Origin: Raffaelea ambrosiae
Taxonomy: Eukaryota; Ascomycota; Sordariomycetes; Ophiostomatales; Ophiostomataceae
Reading direction: 5' to 3'
DNA: 64,000 bases
Assembly (NCBI GenBank): GCA_002778195.1
Contig: PCDI01000005.1
Location: 773,075 to 837,074 of the forward strand
Part shown: positions 21,182 through 33,041 of the stretch, in pieces
Layout: every line of letters starts with the position of its first letter
How positions within the stretch are numbered: the first letter of the stretch is position 1
Notes under the pieces: model-generated
Told to the model about the DNA's origin: nothing
The model's input: only the letters and a program-made list of their open reading frames with translations
Database searches by the model: none
Program-made: the position numbers and the translations under genes

Positions 21182-24100
21182 ATGTCTGCTATAGCTTCCT
21201 CCTTGACCGTCACCATCCTCCCCAGGTCTCCCACCCCGTCGCCTGAGATCACAGAGAAACATGTCGACCTCTCGCACCCTCGTCCGCTCGCTCCCTCTAG
21301 TCCTCCCATCCCGGCTCCGATCGCAATGCCCTCCCCGAAGCGCCGCTCCACCGGCACCGCCAACGATCCTCCAGAGCAGCTACCGACTGCCCCGCTCTCT
21401 GTGCCCCCACCACTCACGAACCTGATGGTGCCGTCGAAAACAGTGGCGGCCGTCGCCACAACGGCCACTGTCACGGCTACAGCAACGGCTACTGTAAGTT
21501 CCGCGGCGGTGCCCTTGGGTGCTTCCGGCCTCGGCATCAGCGCCAGCGCAAGTGACGAGACCCACGCATCCTCTATCATACCATCTACACCCCACGAGCC
21601 TCTTGCACACCGACCTTTTATACAAATACCTATTGCAGCACCCATCACACAATTTCCCGATGAACGCCCGGAGAAGCGCCTGGACGAACGCCTGGACGAG
21701 CGTCTGGATGAGCGCCTGGATGAGCACCTGGAGGAACGCCTGGAGGAGCGCCTGGAGGAGCGCCTGGAGGAGCGCCTGGATGAACGCCTGGAGGAGCGCC
21801 TGGAGGAGCGCCTGGATGAGCACCTGGAGGAGCGCCTGGAGGAGCGCCCTAAAAAGGCCGCCGAAGAGCGTCTCGAAGAGCGTCCTGAAGAGGCCATCGA
21901 AGAGCACCCCGACGAGCGCTCCGAAGAACAGCCAGACGGAGTAACCTTGGGGGAGTTTGCTTACTATGTTCGCTTGTCAAAGCACCAGGAGCGTAAGCGC
22001 GCCAACACGCGGGTTCGACTCCAGTTGAGCCTCATATCAACAGCCCTAACTGGACGCTTGCTCCGCTGTGGCCGGATGGCTCACCGTGGCCTGGCCGAAT
22101 GCTTTTATGGCGATGACAGACCGACCTTTGCGAAACTATACAACACCGTCCACGATGTCCGACGCAGCTGTGACGACATGTGGAAATATGCCTTGTTGGG
22201 GCCGGAAATGGATGCGCTACACCCAACCACACCTACAAGAAGCCCGGGAACACCTGGGCCAGGACTACCTACTGGTCTCCTGTCTGCATCGGCATCTTCC
22301 TTTTTGGCCAGTATTCCTGCAGGCGCGCAAGAGGCCTTTGTGTCTTTCTTGACCTCCCTCAGGAACAACCCCGACTACTTGGCCACCCGGCTGTGCTCTC
22401 TTAGCACTGCGGAACTTGCAGCACTGACAGCTTTCTACCACGGCCGGGAGTCCACAGATCCTATCCAGCAGTTTCGGAAGAGTCAATCCGCTAGCCGTAG
22501 CAGCTCATCTGGAAGACCGTCAGCCCTCAACATCTCAGCAAGCAGCCATAGGCAGGAGCCCGATGCTGTTCAGAAGTTCATGTCATTTCATCGGCATGAT
22601 CCGCTTTCCGGTCTTATCTACACCTGTTTTGCTGATTCGGCTGGCCCGAACAGTCCAGAGGACAGGCGGAGATCGGATGTGTGGTCAACAGCTTGCGCAC
22701 GTCTGATCGCAGAGAAGGGAGCTGCTGGGGAGCCTGTTCTTGTCGCCGTTCTTGATGCCTGGGCATCGATGCGAGGTTGGGCCGGCAACTCCAATATGGA
22801 GTGGTTTCTGATGAAGATTCTCGAAGATGGCGCATTTCTTCTTGACCGTGCCGAGGACCAGAATGGCACTCGGTTCAACTTGAACGAATGGACACCCAAA
22901 GATCAGATTGCCGCCGAAGAATTTTACGATCGGTCTGTCAGCGACTTGTTTGATGTCCTCGACGACGAGGAATCAACTGGGATCCCCGAGGGTCTCGTCG
23001 AACTGGGGAACCAAATCCTCTCCAAACTGGATGCCAAGTTTATCGAGAATACGCGCGTGTGGCTCGTCTACAAGTGGTTGTTCGGAGTGTGGCTTTTTGG
23101 CATCGTTGTTCACCCCGAGGCTCACGGCTTGATGTCGGAATATCACATCACCAAATATGGCCGGCAGAAGATCCTAAAGGAGGTTGTTCTTCGAGCCCAA
23201 AGACTTATTGCGGATCGAGCAGCCTCTCCAGGTACGGCTAGGAGTCCAAACTCCGCTGCCACACCACCAACCATCCAGTCGCACATTGAAAATATATTTG
23301 CCCGTTTTCGAGGATCTTCGACGCCGCGGCGTGCTACAACAAGACTGTTGCCTGCGCGGTCCATTACTTCGCTGCGAGACATCACCGACGTTCATCCGTA
23401 CCTTGTCGTCAGTCCATCTGATCTTGTCACGCTTGTCCAAGCACTGTTTCCCGACCGGCAACCGAGATCGGCACGCTCGGGGAGTATTCGCTCCTCTTCT
23501 ACGATGAGCACGAGTGTGTCATCTGCAAATACGGGCACAACGACTTCTGGTGTTTTCGAGGACCAGCTAACCGCACATTCTTCGCCGCCGCCGGTCTCTC
23601 TTCCTGACCAGTATCCGAGAAAGCTGAACAACTACGAAGAAGATGGTTACCGCCTCCGACTTGCCGTCCGTGATATGTTGGATGAGCTGGGGCGCGACGT
23701 TGTGCTAGGATCCGGCCACCCATGCGGCGACCATTGGGCAGTTTTATTTATGTCGGCGGATGGAAATAGTCTGTCGGTCCATACCGAGTATGATCCTCGC
23801 GAAAGCTTTGACGAGGGCCAATCGCCATCTTCGAGTGATGCCGACGATGTCCTTAACGATGAGCAAGATGAGTTGATCTCCATAGAATTAGACCAAGACT
23901 GCCGCGAGCTGCGCAAGTCGATCCTGAGGATGGTTGAAGACTATGAGATACCCGAGGGCCTGGGCAGGGACGATTCCAAAGACAGCACTCACGTGGACCG
24001 TGCCAGCACCCCACAAACAGTCAATGCAACAGGTGCTGAAGAACAGGCCATGGAGGGTGCCGATCAGCACACGAAGTTGGATGAGGACGACGCCGAGACG

Positions 24101-26950
24101 CGGCAATGTGCACTAATTGATATGCTGGCAGCTGCATCTTCACAATCCCGCGTCCAGTCTGACTTTAATACTGCTCATGAGTATTGGGATGCCATACAGC
24201 AGCTCAATTCTTTGACGTCAAAATCTTTGCGACGGAACGGTTTTGCCGCCGTTCTGGGCATTTTCTCTCGCGGTCCTCGCAATTCGATAGAGAGGTCGAC
24301 TGCTGCACTTGCAGATTACAACTCGTGGCTCACTGGCCTTAGGCAATCTCAAGAGCAAGCAGACGAAAACGTCGAAGTGATGGTGGCAAAGCTTCAAGCA
24401 ATGCGAGATCAGATGTGGTATATCACAGATGTGCACAGTTCAGCGCCATACGAAGTCAGCCGAAGCATTGCTGTGGCTCTGAAGACGATGGGGACGAGTC
24501 GAAAATGGCGTGCGTACCAGCGAGCGCGACAAAGTCTTCCTCGTGGCCCAGCCACATCGTACCTCTATCGTTCTGAGGATGAGGTTTTAGACCTGCTCGC
24601 AGCCACTGAAAGCCAAGGCGGCCCCAACAAGCTTTCTGATCTCCAGGTGGATAAGACCTTACAGTGGCTTCAAAACTCTGGGATTTTAAATTTCTGCCAA
24701 GGAGAGGAGCGAATTCATCGTTTCTGTTACGAGATCGGCAATTGTGTCGACAAACTGATTGGCGAGAGCATTATTGAGGCCCCTGTGCTGTGGTCTAGTT
24801 CACTGTATGAGAGGGATCGCAGATACTTTGAAGCCCGCGGAAAATCAAGCCGAGACAGAGACTCTGGAAGCTTTATCTGGGATGTTGCATCCGGTACCAC
24901 CAGCTTTGGGGATTCCGATGGCCGCCGTTTCAATCTATCCAGCAGGGGCACGTCCGCCATGGGCAGCGGTCTGCGAAGTCCTTCAGGCCCGAGTACCCCT
25001 AGCCACATGTCCTTTGATTCTAGCCGGTTCGGTTATCCGAGGGCGAGTACGACATTGACCGACATCTTGAACGCTCAAGACTACCTGTCCGGTGGAATAC
25101 CAACAGTCCCCGTTATCGACACCACCACAACGTACTGGTCGCCATTCCGAACACCTATCACGACAACACAGGCATACTCCAGAGCACAATCCCCGACTGT
25201 GAGCGTGCACAATTTCCCTGCCTCGATTTCGCCGATATACCAAAACCCACGCTCTTCGCGGCGCAGCAGTGTGAGCTTGCACGGGACTGGACGCCCGGGA
25301 ACATCGTCTTCCTCTGTGGATATGGCTTTTGCACAACGCATTTCGGACGACAAGTCATTATTTCTGGACAGGCTTCGCCAGACACTTACCAGTCTTCTTC
25401 TTTCTGACCTTGGCAATATGGTGTTTGCACAGGGGTCGGAGACGGACTTTTGGTTTGGTGATATCGGCCAGCAGTGCATCAATCAGCGTGAGGTTGCCAG
25501 AAAGGATCAGCATGTGCGGTCTGCAACGACAGAAAATACCGCTCCAAGCTCCCCGAGCGCTGTGCAACTCAACATAGTCAAGAACGCCCAGGATTCACCA
25601 GTGACCTCAGCTCCGGGTGAGACTGCCAGCTCCAGTCCCCTTCATCACACCGACAGTGGAAGCAACTCCCCGCTGGTGGACGATCCAGCCCAGGCAGACA
25701 GCACGCGGAAACCAAATCCTCCGACTCCAGACGCAACAAACTACGGCGGTATGGGTTCTGTACCCTCGCCCGGAGAAGTTCTCTTGGACAGCAAGTCAAA
25801 GACTAGAAGGCCAGTTGATATGCCCGATTTCCCTTTTACGAAATCATACCAACGCCTTTTGCGGATGTTTTGCGTCCACCCCAACCCCTACAAAAAGATG
25901 GACGCCCTTCACGAACTGGAGAACCTCATCATGGCATCTCTTCCGTCCCACAGCGTGCGGCGGCGTCTGGCTTTCTCTGCAAGAGGACAGTCTGTGGTCA
26001 GGCCAGCGGGGGATGGACCCTCAGACTCTCACATAGGGCTGGCCAAGCCACTTGAGGAGACTATTGGCAGTGTAAACGGACGCCGGGCCACCAGTCGAGC
26101 ATTTTCCCCGTTGCCTGCTTCTCCCACATCAACTCATCGAGGTGGCTTTGGGAGCGGTACAGACCTGAGGTCTTCCCGGGCCAGTAACCAGCAGACGAAG
26201 AAGGACGCTGTTTCTGGTATTCTGAGGTCTCTCTTTCGAGATTTATCCGTCCGACCAAAGACGCTATTTCGGGATCTGCAGTTCATCGCATCCTTTGTGC
26301 CGCCTGAAACTCTGGATGGGACCGAGCGTGGCAAAGCATTCTGGGATGCAGGACTAGCGGCACTTCTGCTGAAGAAGGAGGTTTGCGACACAATGGTTGA
26401 AGAAGCTTACGAGATCGTAAGGGTGGAAACGGAGACACGAAAGGTGCACAGCACTCCATCCACCACGCCAGCCCCTTCTTCCGCTACGATGAATGGGCCA
26501 GTACAGGTCCCATACACGCTTGCTGATGCAGCTCGCATGTGGACTATCACGGCGAAAGAGGGTGTGCCCATAGCACAGCGTGAACTGGGCTTGTTCTACC
26601 TGTTGTACCCGGAACTTGTTGAACGAACAACGTTGCCACTATCCCGGCCGCGCGACGTATTCAAGAAAGATGTGATGGAAAAGTACGGCGGATCCAGCGG
26701 CAGCGGGCGCTATTCGTCGCATCAGAGCAGCGCGGGTCCAGGCAGGGGGGCATCGTACTCGGCAAGCAGTGCCGGTCTCGGCGCATCGAGCGTTGGAGGA
26801 TCAGATGCCACCCGAACAGACGTGTCCGATGTCCGCAATGATGCTGCGCTCATGTGTGTAGCCATACACTGGATGGTGGCTGCTGAGCGAGGTGGCGATG
26901 AATCCGCGCGCAACTTCCTCCGCCAAAACGAGATGATGAAAGCATCGTGA
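21182..26950 (+). CDS. Very large conserved fungal protein, function unknown (possible RasGAP-like fold, C-terminal Sel1-like stretch)
   Basis: A single uninterrupted exon of 1922 residues. Residues 1-150 are Pro/Ser/Thr-rich. Residues about 160-235 are an ERLE/DERL repeat. From about 255 (EFAYYVRLSKHQERKRANTR) a mainly helical region runs to about 690, ending in FGIVVHPEAHGLMSEYHI, which weakly recalls the end of RasGAP-type helical domains. Long Ser-rich linkers separate this from a second helical block (about 970-1200) and a third (about 1540-1780). The C-terminus ADAARMWTITAKEGVPIAQR ... IHWMVAAERGGDESARNF resembles Sel1-like helical repeats. I do not recognize a named family. Size, linkers and conserved-looking blocks suggest a scaffold or GTPase-regulatory protein, which is inference only. 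Confidence 0.8.
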   Translation: MSAIASSLTVTILPRSPTPSPEITEKHVDLSHPRPLAPSSPPIPAPIAMPSPKRRSTGTANDPPEQLPTAPLSVPPPLTNLMVPSKTVAAVATTATVTATATATVSSAAVPLGASGLGISASASDETHASSIIPSTPHEPLAHRPFIQIPIAAPITQFPDERPEKRLDERLDERLDERLDEHLEERLEERLEERLEERLDERLEERLEERLDEHLEERLEERPKKAAEERLEERPEEAIEEHPDERSEEQPDGVTLGEFAYYVRLSKHQERKRANTRVRLQLSLISTALTGRLLRCGRMAHRGLAECFYGDDRPTFAKLYNTVHDVRRSCDDMWKYALLGPEMDALHPTTPTRSPGTPGPGLPTGLLSASASSFLASIPAGAQEAFVSFLTSLRNNPDYLATRLCSLSTAELAALTAFYHGRESTDPIQQFRKSQSASRSSSSGRPSALNISASSHRQEPDAVQKFMSFHRHDPLSGLIYTCFADSAGPNSPEDRRRSDVWSTACARLIAEKGAAGEPVLVAVLDAWASMRGWAGNSNMEWFLMKILEDGAFLLDRAEDQNGTRFNLNEWTPKDQIAAEEFYDRSVSDLFDVLDDEESTGIPEGLVELGNQILSKLDAKFIENTRVWLVYKWLFGVWLFGIVVHPEAHGLMSEYHITKYGRQKILKEVVLRAQRLIADRAASPGTARSPNSAATPPTIQSHIENIFARFRGSSTPRRATTRLLPARSITSLRDITDVHPYLVVSPSDLVTLVQALFPDRQPRSARSGSIRSSSTMSTSVSSANTGTTTSGVFEDQLTAHSSPPPVSLPDQYPRKLNNYEEDGYRLRLAVRDMLDELGRDVVLGSGHPCGDHWAVLFMSADGNSLSVHTEYDPRESFDEGQSPSSSDADDVLNDEQDELISIELDQDCRELRKSILRMVEDYEIPEGLGRDDSKDSTHVDRASTPQTVNATGAEEQAMEGADQHTKLDEDDAETRQCALIDMLAAASSQSRVQSDFNTAHEYWDAIQQLNSLTSKSLRRNGFAAVLGIFSRGPRNSIERSTAALADYNSWLTGLRQSQEQADENVEVMVAKLQAMRDQMWYITDVHSSAPYEVSRSIAVALKTMGTSRKWRAYQRARQSLPRGPATSYLYRSEDEVLDLLAATESQGGPNKLSDLQVDKTLQWLQNSGILNFCQGEERIHRFCYEIGNCVDKLIGESIIEAPVLWSSSLYERDRRYFEARGKSSRDRDSGSFIWDVASGTTSFGDSDGRRFNLSSRGTSAMGSGLRSPSGPSTPSHMSFDSSRFGYPRASTTLTDILNAQDYLSGGIPTVPVIDTTTTYWSPFRTPITTTQAYSRAQSPTVSVHNFPASISPIYQNPRSSRRSSVSLHGTGRPGTSSSSVDMAFAQRISDDKSLFLDRLRQTLTSLLLSDLGNMVFAQGSETDFWFGDIGQQCINQREVARKDQHVRSATTENTAPSSPSAVQLNIVKNAQDSPVTSAPGETASSSPLHHTDSGSNSPLVDDPAQADSTRKPNPPTPDATNYGGMGSVPSPGEVLLDSKSKTRRPVDMPDFPFTKSYQRLLRMFCVHPNPYKKMDALHELENLIMASLPSHSVRRRLAFSARGQSVVRPAGDGPSDSHIGLAKPLEETIGSVNGRRATSRAFSPLPASPTSTHRGGFGSGTDLRSSRASNQQTKKDAVSGILRSLFRDLSVRPKTLFRDLQFIASFVPPETLDGTERGKAFWDAGLAALLLKKEVCDTMVEEAYEIVRVETETRKVHSTPSTTPAPSSATMNGPVQVPYTLADAARMWTITAKEGVPIAQRELGLFYLLYPELVERTTLPLSRPRDVFKKDVMEKYGGSSGSGRYSSHQSSAGPGRGASYSASSAGLGASSVGGSDATRTDVSDVRNDAALMCVAIHWMVAAERGGDESARNFLRQNEMMKAS
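21662..21852 (+). repeat. 12-bp coding minisatellite (ERLE/DERL)
   Basis: About 15 imperfect copies of a 12-bp unit (GAG CGC CTG GAG or GAT, with GAA and CAC variants) lie in frame within the large gene. They encode alternating acidic, Arg, Leu and acidic residues, the pattern of a charged single alpha-helix or coiled coil. The unit is a multiple of three, so copy changes would keep frame. Confidence 0.9.
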
Positions 26951-27731
26951 TTTGTTTCTGGTATGCATCAACCTCTGTGACAGTTTTCTCATTTTCATTT
27001 TGGAGGGCATGCATTTTGGCGATATTCTTTCCTACGCATCTACCACTTGTCGCATTCCTGGATTTTCTCGAGTTCGGATGTTATTTTTTTTGGTTATTTG
27101 TCCTTTTTTGCCTCTTTCCTCTTTCTCGTTTGCAACTTTCTTGGATAGAGCAAGTCTCTCCTTTGATTGTTGTGTCGATGCGGCTATGGTGCTCCATTTG
27201 CCCTTCTTGTCTTGGCTTGTCTTTTTTTCCGGTATATTCTTCTCCATTGTACATGGGCGGCATCATTGTTTTGCATTTGGCCAATGGCTAATATCACTTG
27301 TATTTTATTCTGCTTTCTTCATTAAATAATACCCGCATGTCCTACGTCAAGTTAGGATATGGCAACAATATAGAGGTTTTTTAAGTTTTCCCATGCTTTC
27401 TATTTGGAATGTCAGATTTAGTTATATGAATTGTACCCCCACCTATTTCATTTACCCATCCATCCATCCATCCATCCGGTCACACATTTACACATTTACA
27501 ATAAAATAAAATTGAATAAAATAAATCAATGTTTTTTTATTTTCGATTCCCCAAACTTGGATTTCTTCAAAACTACTGATAAATATCTGGGAGGCCAGTT
27601 TAGAAACCGCTTTAATTTGTACGAGCATAACACATACAAGACATATATACATAACGTAGTATTTACAAAAGAAACAACTGCTAGCACAGCCCCTTCGGTT
27701 TGGGGGTTTTTCTTTTTCTTTTCTCCCCTCC
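26951..27731. other. Intergenic 3' region between convergent genes
   Basis: About 780 bp of T-rich 3' flank. It holds a (CATC)n microsatellite at about 27461-27478 and AT-rich sequence at 27500-27545. No coding signal is seen. Confidence 0.6.
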
Positions 27732-29582
27732 TTAAATGTGGAAGGATGAGACATTTCCAGCAATGAAATTGTAGCTGTCTGCACGGAAGTCGTCAGACAA
27801 AAGCTTTCCATGGTCGCTGAAAAAGTTCATCAGCTGGTTGTCTTCGCTCCACTGAGGCCAGGTCATGAGGCCTGTCTTGCCCTCGTTGGGGTCCAGGTTG
27901 TACAGGAAGTTGATGTAGTACGTCTGGATGGCGTTGCTGGCGTAGTTGGGCAGGACGCCGTAGAAGACCTGGATGAGGTCGGAGGCGTGGAAGGTGCCGA
28001 GGATGGGGGTGCCGTAGTCGTACGAGGACAGATACGACCACGACGGCACGTCCGAGGCGACGGCGTGGTTGAGCGTCAAAAAGGCGCGGCGGGTCAGGGT
28101 GAAGACCAGGTCGCCCAGCATGGCGGCCAGCCGCTTGAAGCCCGGGTACCACTCGTTGAAGATGCCGGTGCGGAAGGGCGAGCCAGCGGTCAGCAAGGGC
28201 GAGTAGGTGTTGACAAAGGCGGTCATCGTGTCCAGGCTGGCGCCGTTGAAAAAGTACTCCTGCAGGTACTGCGCCTGCTTGGCCGTCGTCGTCAGGTTGG
28301 GCTGGAAGAGCGAGAACAGCGTGCCCTCGTCCTCCTGGTCGCCGATGATAAAGGGCACCTTGGCCATCTTGCCGCCCGTGATCAGGTACTCGGGGCTCTG
28401 GGTCAGCACCTTGCCGTCGGGCCGCGGCAGGTACGACAGCGCCACGGAGCTGTACGACAGGATGCCCGGCACCGAGTTGACGGCGCCCAGCATGGTTTCG
28501 TAGTCGACGGACCGCAGGCAGGCCAGCGTGTTGTTGGATGAGGCGCAGCCGGCCGCGGCGACGACCCGGTCGTAGATGGACTGGGCCTTGGGGCAGTCGA
28601 CGGGGTCGGCCGGCACCAGACTGCCCGAGTTCATTATGGCGCCGCGGAACAGCGGCTTGCCCTTGTACGTGTGGTCGCCGTCGTAGATGGCCATCTGGTC
28701 AAACACGGAGATGGCGCCCGCCGACTCGCCCCAGATGGTCACCTTGTCCGGGTCGCCGCCGAACGCGGCAATGTTGTCGGCCACCCACTCGAGGCCCATG
28801 CGCTGGTCCAGAAGACCCAGGTTGGCGGCGCCGTCGGCCAGGATCTCCTTGCCGCCGAGGAAGCCGAAGCCGGCCACGCGGTAGTTGACGGCGACAAAGA
28901 CAAAGGGCTGGTCGTTCTCGATGCCCTTCTTCAAGAGGCCGGTGCCGTCGTACATGGCATTGGTGCCGAGCTGTAGAAGGAAAGAGGTTTAGTTAGGTTT
29001 TAGTCACTTGTGGTCAATAACACCCGCATATTTTTTTTTTTTCGCAGACACAAAAGTCTGTTTAGAAAAAAAATAGAAATAAAAAGAAGAACATACCTCA
29101 AAACCACCTCCAAAGATCCAGAAGAGGACAGGCAGCTTGGAGTCGGCCGTGGTGCCCTCGGGCCGCTGGATGTTGACCGTCAGGCAGTCCTCCTGGGTGT
29201 TGGTGGCCTCCTGGAACAGGGGCACGTTGATGAGCTCGCCGAGGAACTGGGTGATGGGGCTGCCGCTGCCAGTCGACAGGTACATCTGCGGGCAGCTGGG
29301 ACCCAGGCCGCTGACGTCCAAGGGTCCCACGCTGCCGTTGATGCGTACCGGCGGACGCAGCCGCAAATTGTTCACGGGCGGCTGGGCAAAAGGCACGCCG
29401 CGGAACGAATCAATGCCGAGCAGAGAGATACCGTTTACCTCACCCTCGGGGTACTTGACATTGACCGTCGTGCCACGCTCCTCGAGCTTGGCTGGCTGCT
29501 CTGCTGCTGGCTCTGGCGTGGGCACGGCAGAGGCCAGGCCAGCCAGGCTGGCCAAGAGGGAGACCACAACGGACGTCCTCAT
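27732..29582 (-). CDS. Secreted type-B carboxylesterase/lipase
   Basis: Two exons on the complement (29097-29582, 27732-28970) give 574 residues. The signal peptide is MRTSVVVSLLASLAGLASA, followed by a Pro/Glu-rich propeptide-like stretch. The type-B carboxylesterase pattern is complete: FRGVPFAQPP, EDCLTVNIQRP, the oxyanion loop FGGGFE at the splice border, nucleophile Ser about 245 in TIWGESAGA, acidic residue in DQEDEGTLFS and His in FHASDLIQVF. The family hydrolyses carboxylic esters. The GESAG elbow and overall order resemble Geotrichum/Candida-type lipases, so lipid or other ester substrates are both possible. The intron is GTATGT to CTACAG, 126 nt. Confidence 0.9.
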
Positions 29583-29990
29583 TGTTTGTAAAGAAGAGAC
29601 AGAAAGGGAAGAGAAGAGAAGAGCAGGCTGTTAAGCTTGTAGTATAATTAAAAAGAGGATGTACCAGCAACTTCCCAGCTTCCCCAGGCCAAAAAAAAAA
29701 AAAAAGGAAACACCAAAGGCTTAAAAGGAAGGGTGGTGGGGAAATAACGAAAGACAAAAAGAAAAAAGATCATCCAGAAAAGGGGATCACCGTGTGTCTA
29801 AATAGACTACGGACAAAAGACGTAATGTCTACTATCTCTGACCATACTATCTGGTTATGCTCGGCAGTTCCTGCAGCACAGTTGAACCGGCAAGCACATG
29901 CAGAACAGAAAAAAGAGACTTTTTGTGAACAAGGCGAGCAAAAGAAAAGAAGAATAAAATAAAATAAAACAAACCCCAATAAGGTCCCTC

Positions 29991-30008
29991 GGGGGGGGGG
30001 GGGGGGGG
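29991..30008 (+). repeat. G18 homopolymer
   Basis: Eighteen consecutive G residues about 410 bp upstream of the carboxylesterase start (minus strand C18). The length may be unreliable in sequencing. Confidence 0.9.
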
Positions 30009-33000
30009 CGTTGTTGGTCCACGACGGTGTCTGTCCGGCGCGGAGGCTAGTCAGGAGGACCATCATAATGGAGTCATTAAAGACTGAGGAGGAATGGGAT
30101 TGCAGTTGGTTCGTGAAAAAAAAAAGAAAAAAGAAAAACACAAATCAAAAAAACCAGAAACGACCCTTTCGGGATGGGGAAAGACCCTTTCGGGATGCGG
30201 AAAGAATGCCCATTGTTTTTTCCCAACTTTCATTGTTTGCTAGATTGGAATGCGCCACGAATGCCAACATCTCAACAGTACAATAGAGAAAAAGAGGTTC
30301 TTGCCAAGATGGGGGACCAATAAACCAATCCTCATTCCTCTCTTTCGTCCCCGCATCTTCGAGATCGTCGCCTTTTTTCCCGGTCGGTGGCTTCTCCCTA
30401 ACCGCTTGGCCCTCTTGCTCTTTTGCTCTTTTGCTCTTTTCCCCTTGTTCCCAACACGCATGTCGTTCCGTGGGGAACGGCTCATCCTGTGGGAGTGGGA
30501 AGAGGGGATACGAATTGAGGGGAAAGTGTCCCTTGACAGCCTTCGTCACTTGACGCGAGATGACATGTGAATGCATATCAATGACAACAGACGACACACC
30601 AGCGTGGTCTTCCACAAAGACTCGCGGAGACTTTTTCGATTCCGTTGGTGCGGTTTTTCTTTTTCTTTTTTTTTCCTTTTTGTCTTTGTTACTTTGACGG
30701 GCGGACCTGCATCCACAGACCACTTGGTCACGGCCTGTTTGATTTTTTCGTCTTTTGGGGGGGTTCGGTTCTTTTCTTTTTTTTCTTTTGCAGATGTTCC
30801 TGGACATGCTGCTTGCCGCACTGGGAGTGTTCGCGTCAGGTTTCGGTAATGGATGAGTGTTGGAAATCAAAGAAAAATAGCATATTTGTACCGACTCAGC
30901 CGGCAAGCATGTGCTAGGGTTAGAGCAGAATAAAATGAAGTCACGAACAAACAAGTCGGGGACGGACTGTGTTAGTCCCTGTTTGTTTAGTGTTTGGTGA
31001 TTTTTTTTCTTTTTTTTTTCCCCTTCCAAGTTTTTCTTTGCCTGGCGCCCTTGATTTCATGTGCCTGGCGCGTACGCCAGTACACCGACCTGAGCCGTAA
31101 AATGGGCCTGGGTGCTAGCGGCCGGCGCCAGACTAAACAGAGTTTAACAGCCGGCCCATCCCAACTTTACTCGTCCACGCATCAGACGAGTCGCCCCCAA
31201 CAAAAGCCGCCCAAGACTCCAAGAGCCTCGGGGTTTTCTTGGAAATGAGGGGGCGAGGCGCGGTGAAGGATACTCGGACTGGTTGCGTCTGCCCCAAGGG
31301 CATGCAGCGGCGCAGGCGGGAAAGGGTGCACATTCCGCGCGCAGGCGGCTTTCTTGCCTGGCGAGAATGCGTTTTGTTTTTGAGATTTGCTTTTGAGTTG
31401 TGAACCCTTGCAGAGGCAACCGAGATGCAACTGCGGCTGGTGGTGTGCATTGCGGCATAGCCATAAGAGGAAGCTGCCCGTCCCGTGTAGGTCTGCAGCG
31501 CGGGGTAATGGCAACGCATAACCAGACGACGAAAGCATATGAAAGTGAAGCGTGACATGAAGAAAGACTCTTGCCATGGGAATTGAAGCTTGTTTCCATG
31601 AACTCGACGATAACTTGCATCGTGACGTCTTCCATTTGTTAGAGAGAACAGACAAAGAATGCAAAAAATAACGCAGTGGACTTACCACCATGAATGAGCA
31701 TATAGAAAAATCTCCCAGCAGGCCTCATTACCGACGTTGTGGGAAGATCACCACCAACACACAGAACCGCAGCCTTATCGTGTGTTGGCTTCTCGGTGGT
31801 CTGCCGGAACATAGAGGACGGCCATCCCCCTATCCCCCCTCCTCCCTTTCCGGGCACGCATCCTCTTTTGGTAGCTGGTGCCCGTGGATGTGCTGCATAC
31901 TCCGCCTTTCGTCGAACTCCTGACCGCAAAGTTGGTCATGAGGTCCTGATCGTCGGGGCCAAGGCGCGCTTCCCCAACATTTCCCAATGTGGATACACGT
32001 GGTCGAGTCCATCACTGCATCACGTGCGTGATCACATCTTCCGTCACACGAATAGTCACATGACTATCTATTTTTGTCAGTGAAAATTTACATGTGACTA
32101 GTCACGATGTAAGTCACGGGAATGTGCTCCCTGAGGGGTCCGGACCGGATTTCCTCTGCCAAGAAGACGTGCAGAACTCGGCACTTCTATGGGAACCAGG
32201 TATGTAACGCAAACGAGACAATTAAGCTATCAAGATAGCTTATACCAACCTCCGTCTTGGCAATACTGGAAGTCTTCCCACTAGTTACTGGATACAAGAC
32301 ATTAAGGTGAACTGCATGGGTTGGTGATGCCTGATTGATAATGCATCTCGCCTGGCAGAAGTTGGTTGGGCATACATAAACAAGACGTTTCTCCAAGATC
32401 GAACTACGAGTATACAATCAAACTGACCAGACAATGTGGGCTTTGCGTCTGTGATGACCTGCACCAACGGAAACGGGGCTGTCAAGTATCTTTTACCAGA
32501 AACCAAATGTAACGGCCCAACAACGAAAATCCTGTTACTTCAAAATCCTTGGCCAAGACACAGGTGACAGGAGGATTGTGTAGTTCATCCATTGCATTAC
32601 GCAGTGACCAATCGAGACGCATGTTTCCTTGGTGTGGTGGCCTTGGCATATAGCTCGAGTGTCCCTAACGAGCCAGCAACACCCACGCACAAATGGCCAC
32701 TGCAGTAGCTCTTTTGGATGGCCTATCCGACACGGCGTTTCCCAGTGTCAGTGCAGATGGCATTCAAGTCAACTCCATCTCTGCAGCGCCCACATCTCAG
32801 CGGAGAGGTATTGTTGAGGCAACTCCACAATAGCACTATGCGTTGCTCTAAGCCCAGTCAACCATATGTGCAAATCTTTAATATTAACGTTGTAAACAGT
32901 TCAGACTCCGCAACATTTGTCGGTCAAGCTCTACATGGTACTTATCCCTGTGGCGAAGGGCAGGCAAAAAAAAAAAATGCGACGAGAATGTGGTGGCGAG

Positions 33001-33041
33001 AGCTGTGAGACGGATGAACATGCATACACAGCTTAGTTTCT

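Noticed and set aside
20616..21194. Ser/Pro-rich frame before the large gene
   Set aside because: No ATG start and leader-like composition; more likely 5' UTR.
21115..21897. Ser/Arg-repeat protein on the minus strand
   Set aside because: It is the complement of the ERLE/DERL minisatellite in the large gene, not an independent repeat protein.
22009..22022. GGTTCGACTCC-like tRNA B-box
   Set aside because: It lies inside the coding region of the large gene, and no cloverleaf can be drawn around it.
30145..31029. 294-residue minus-strand frame
   Set aside because: It is dominated by lysine runs from pyrimidine-rich DNA, with no family signal.
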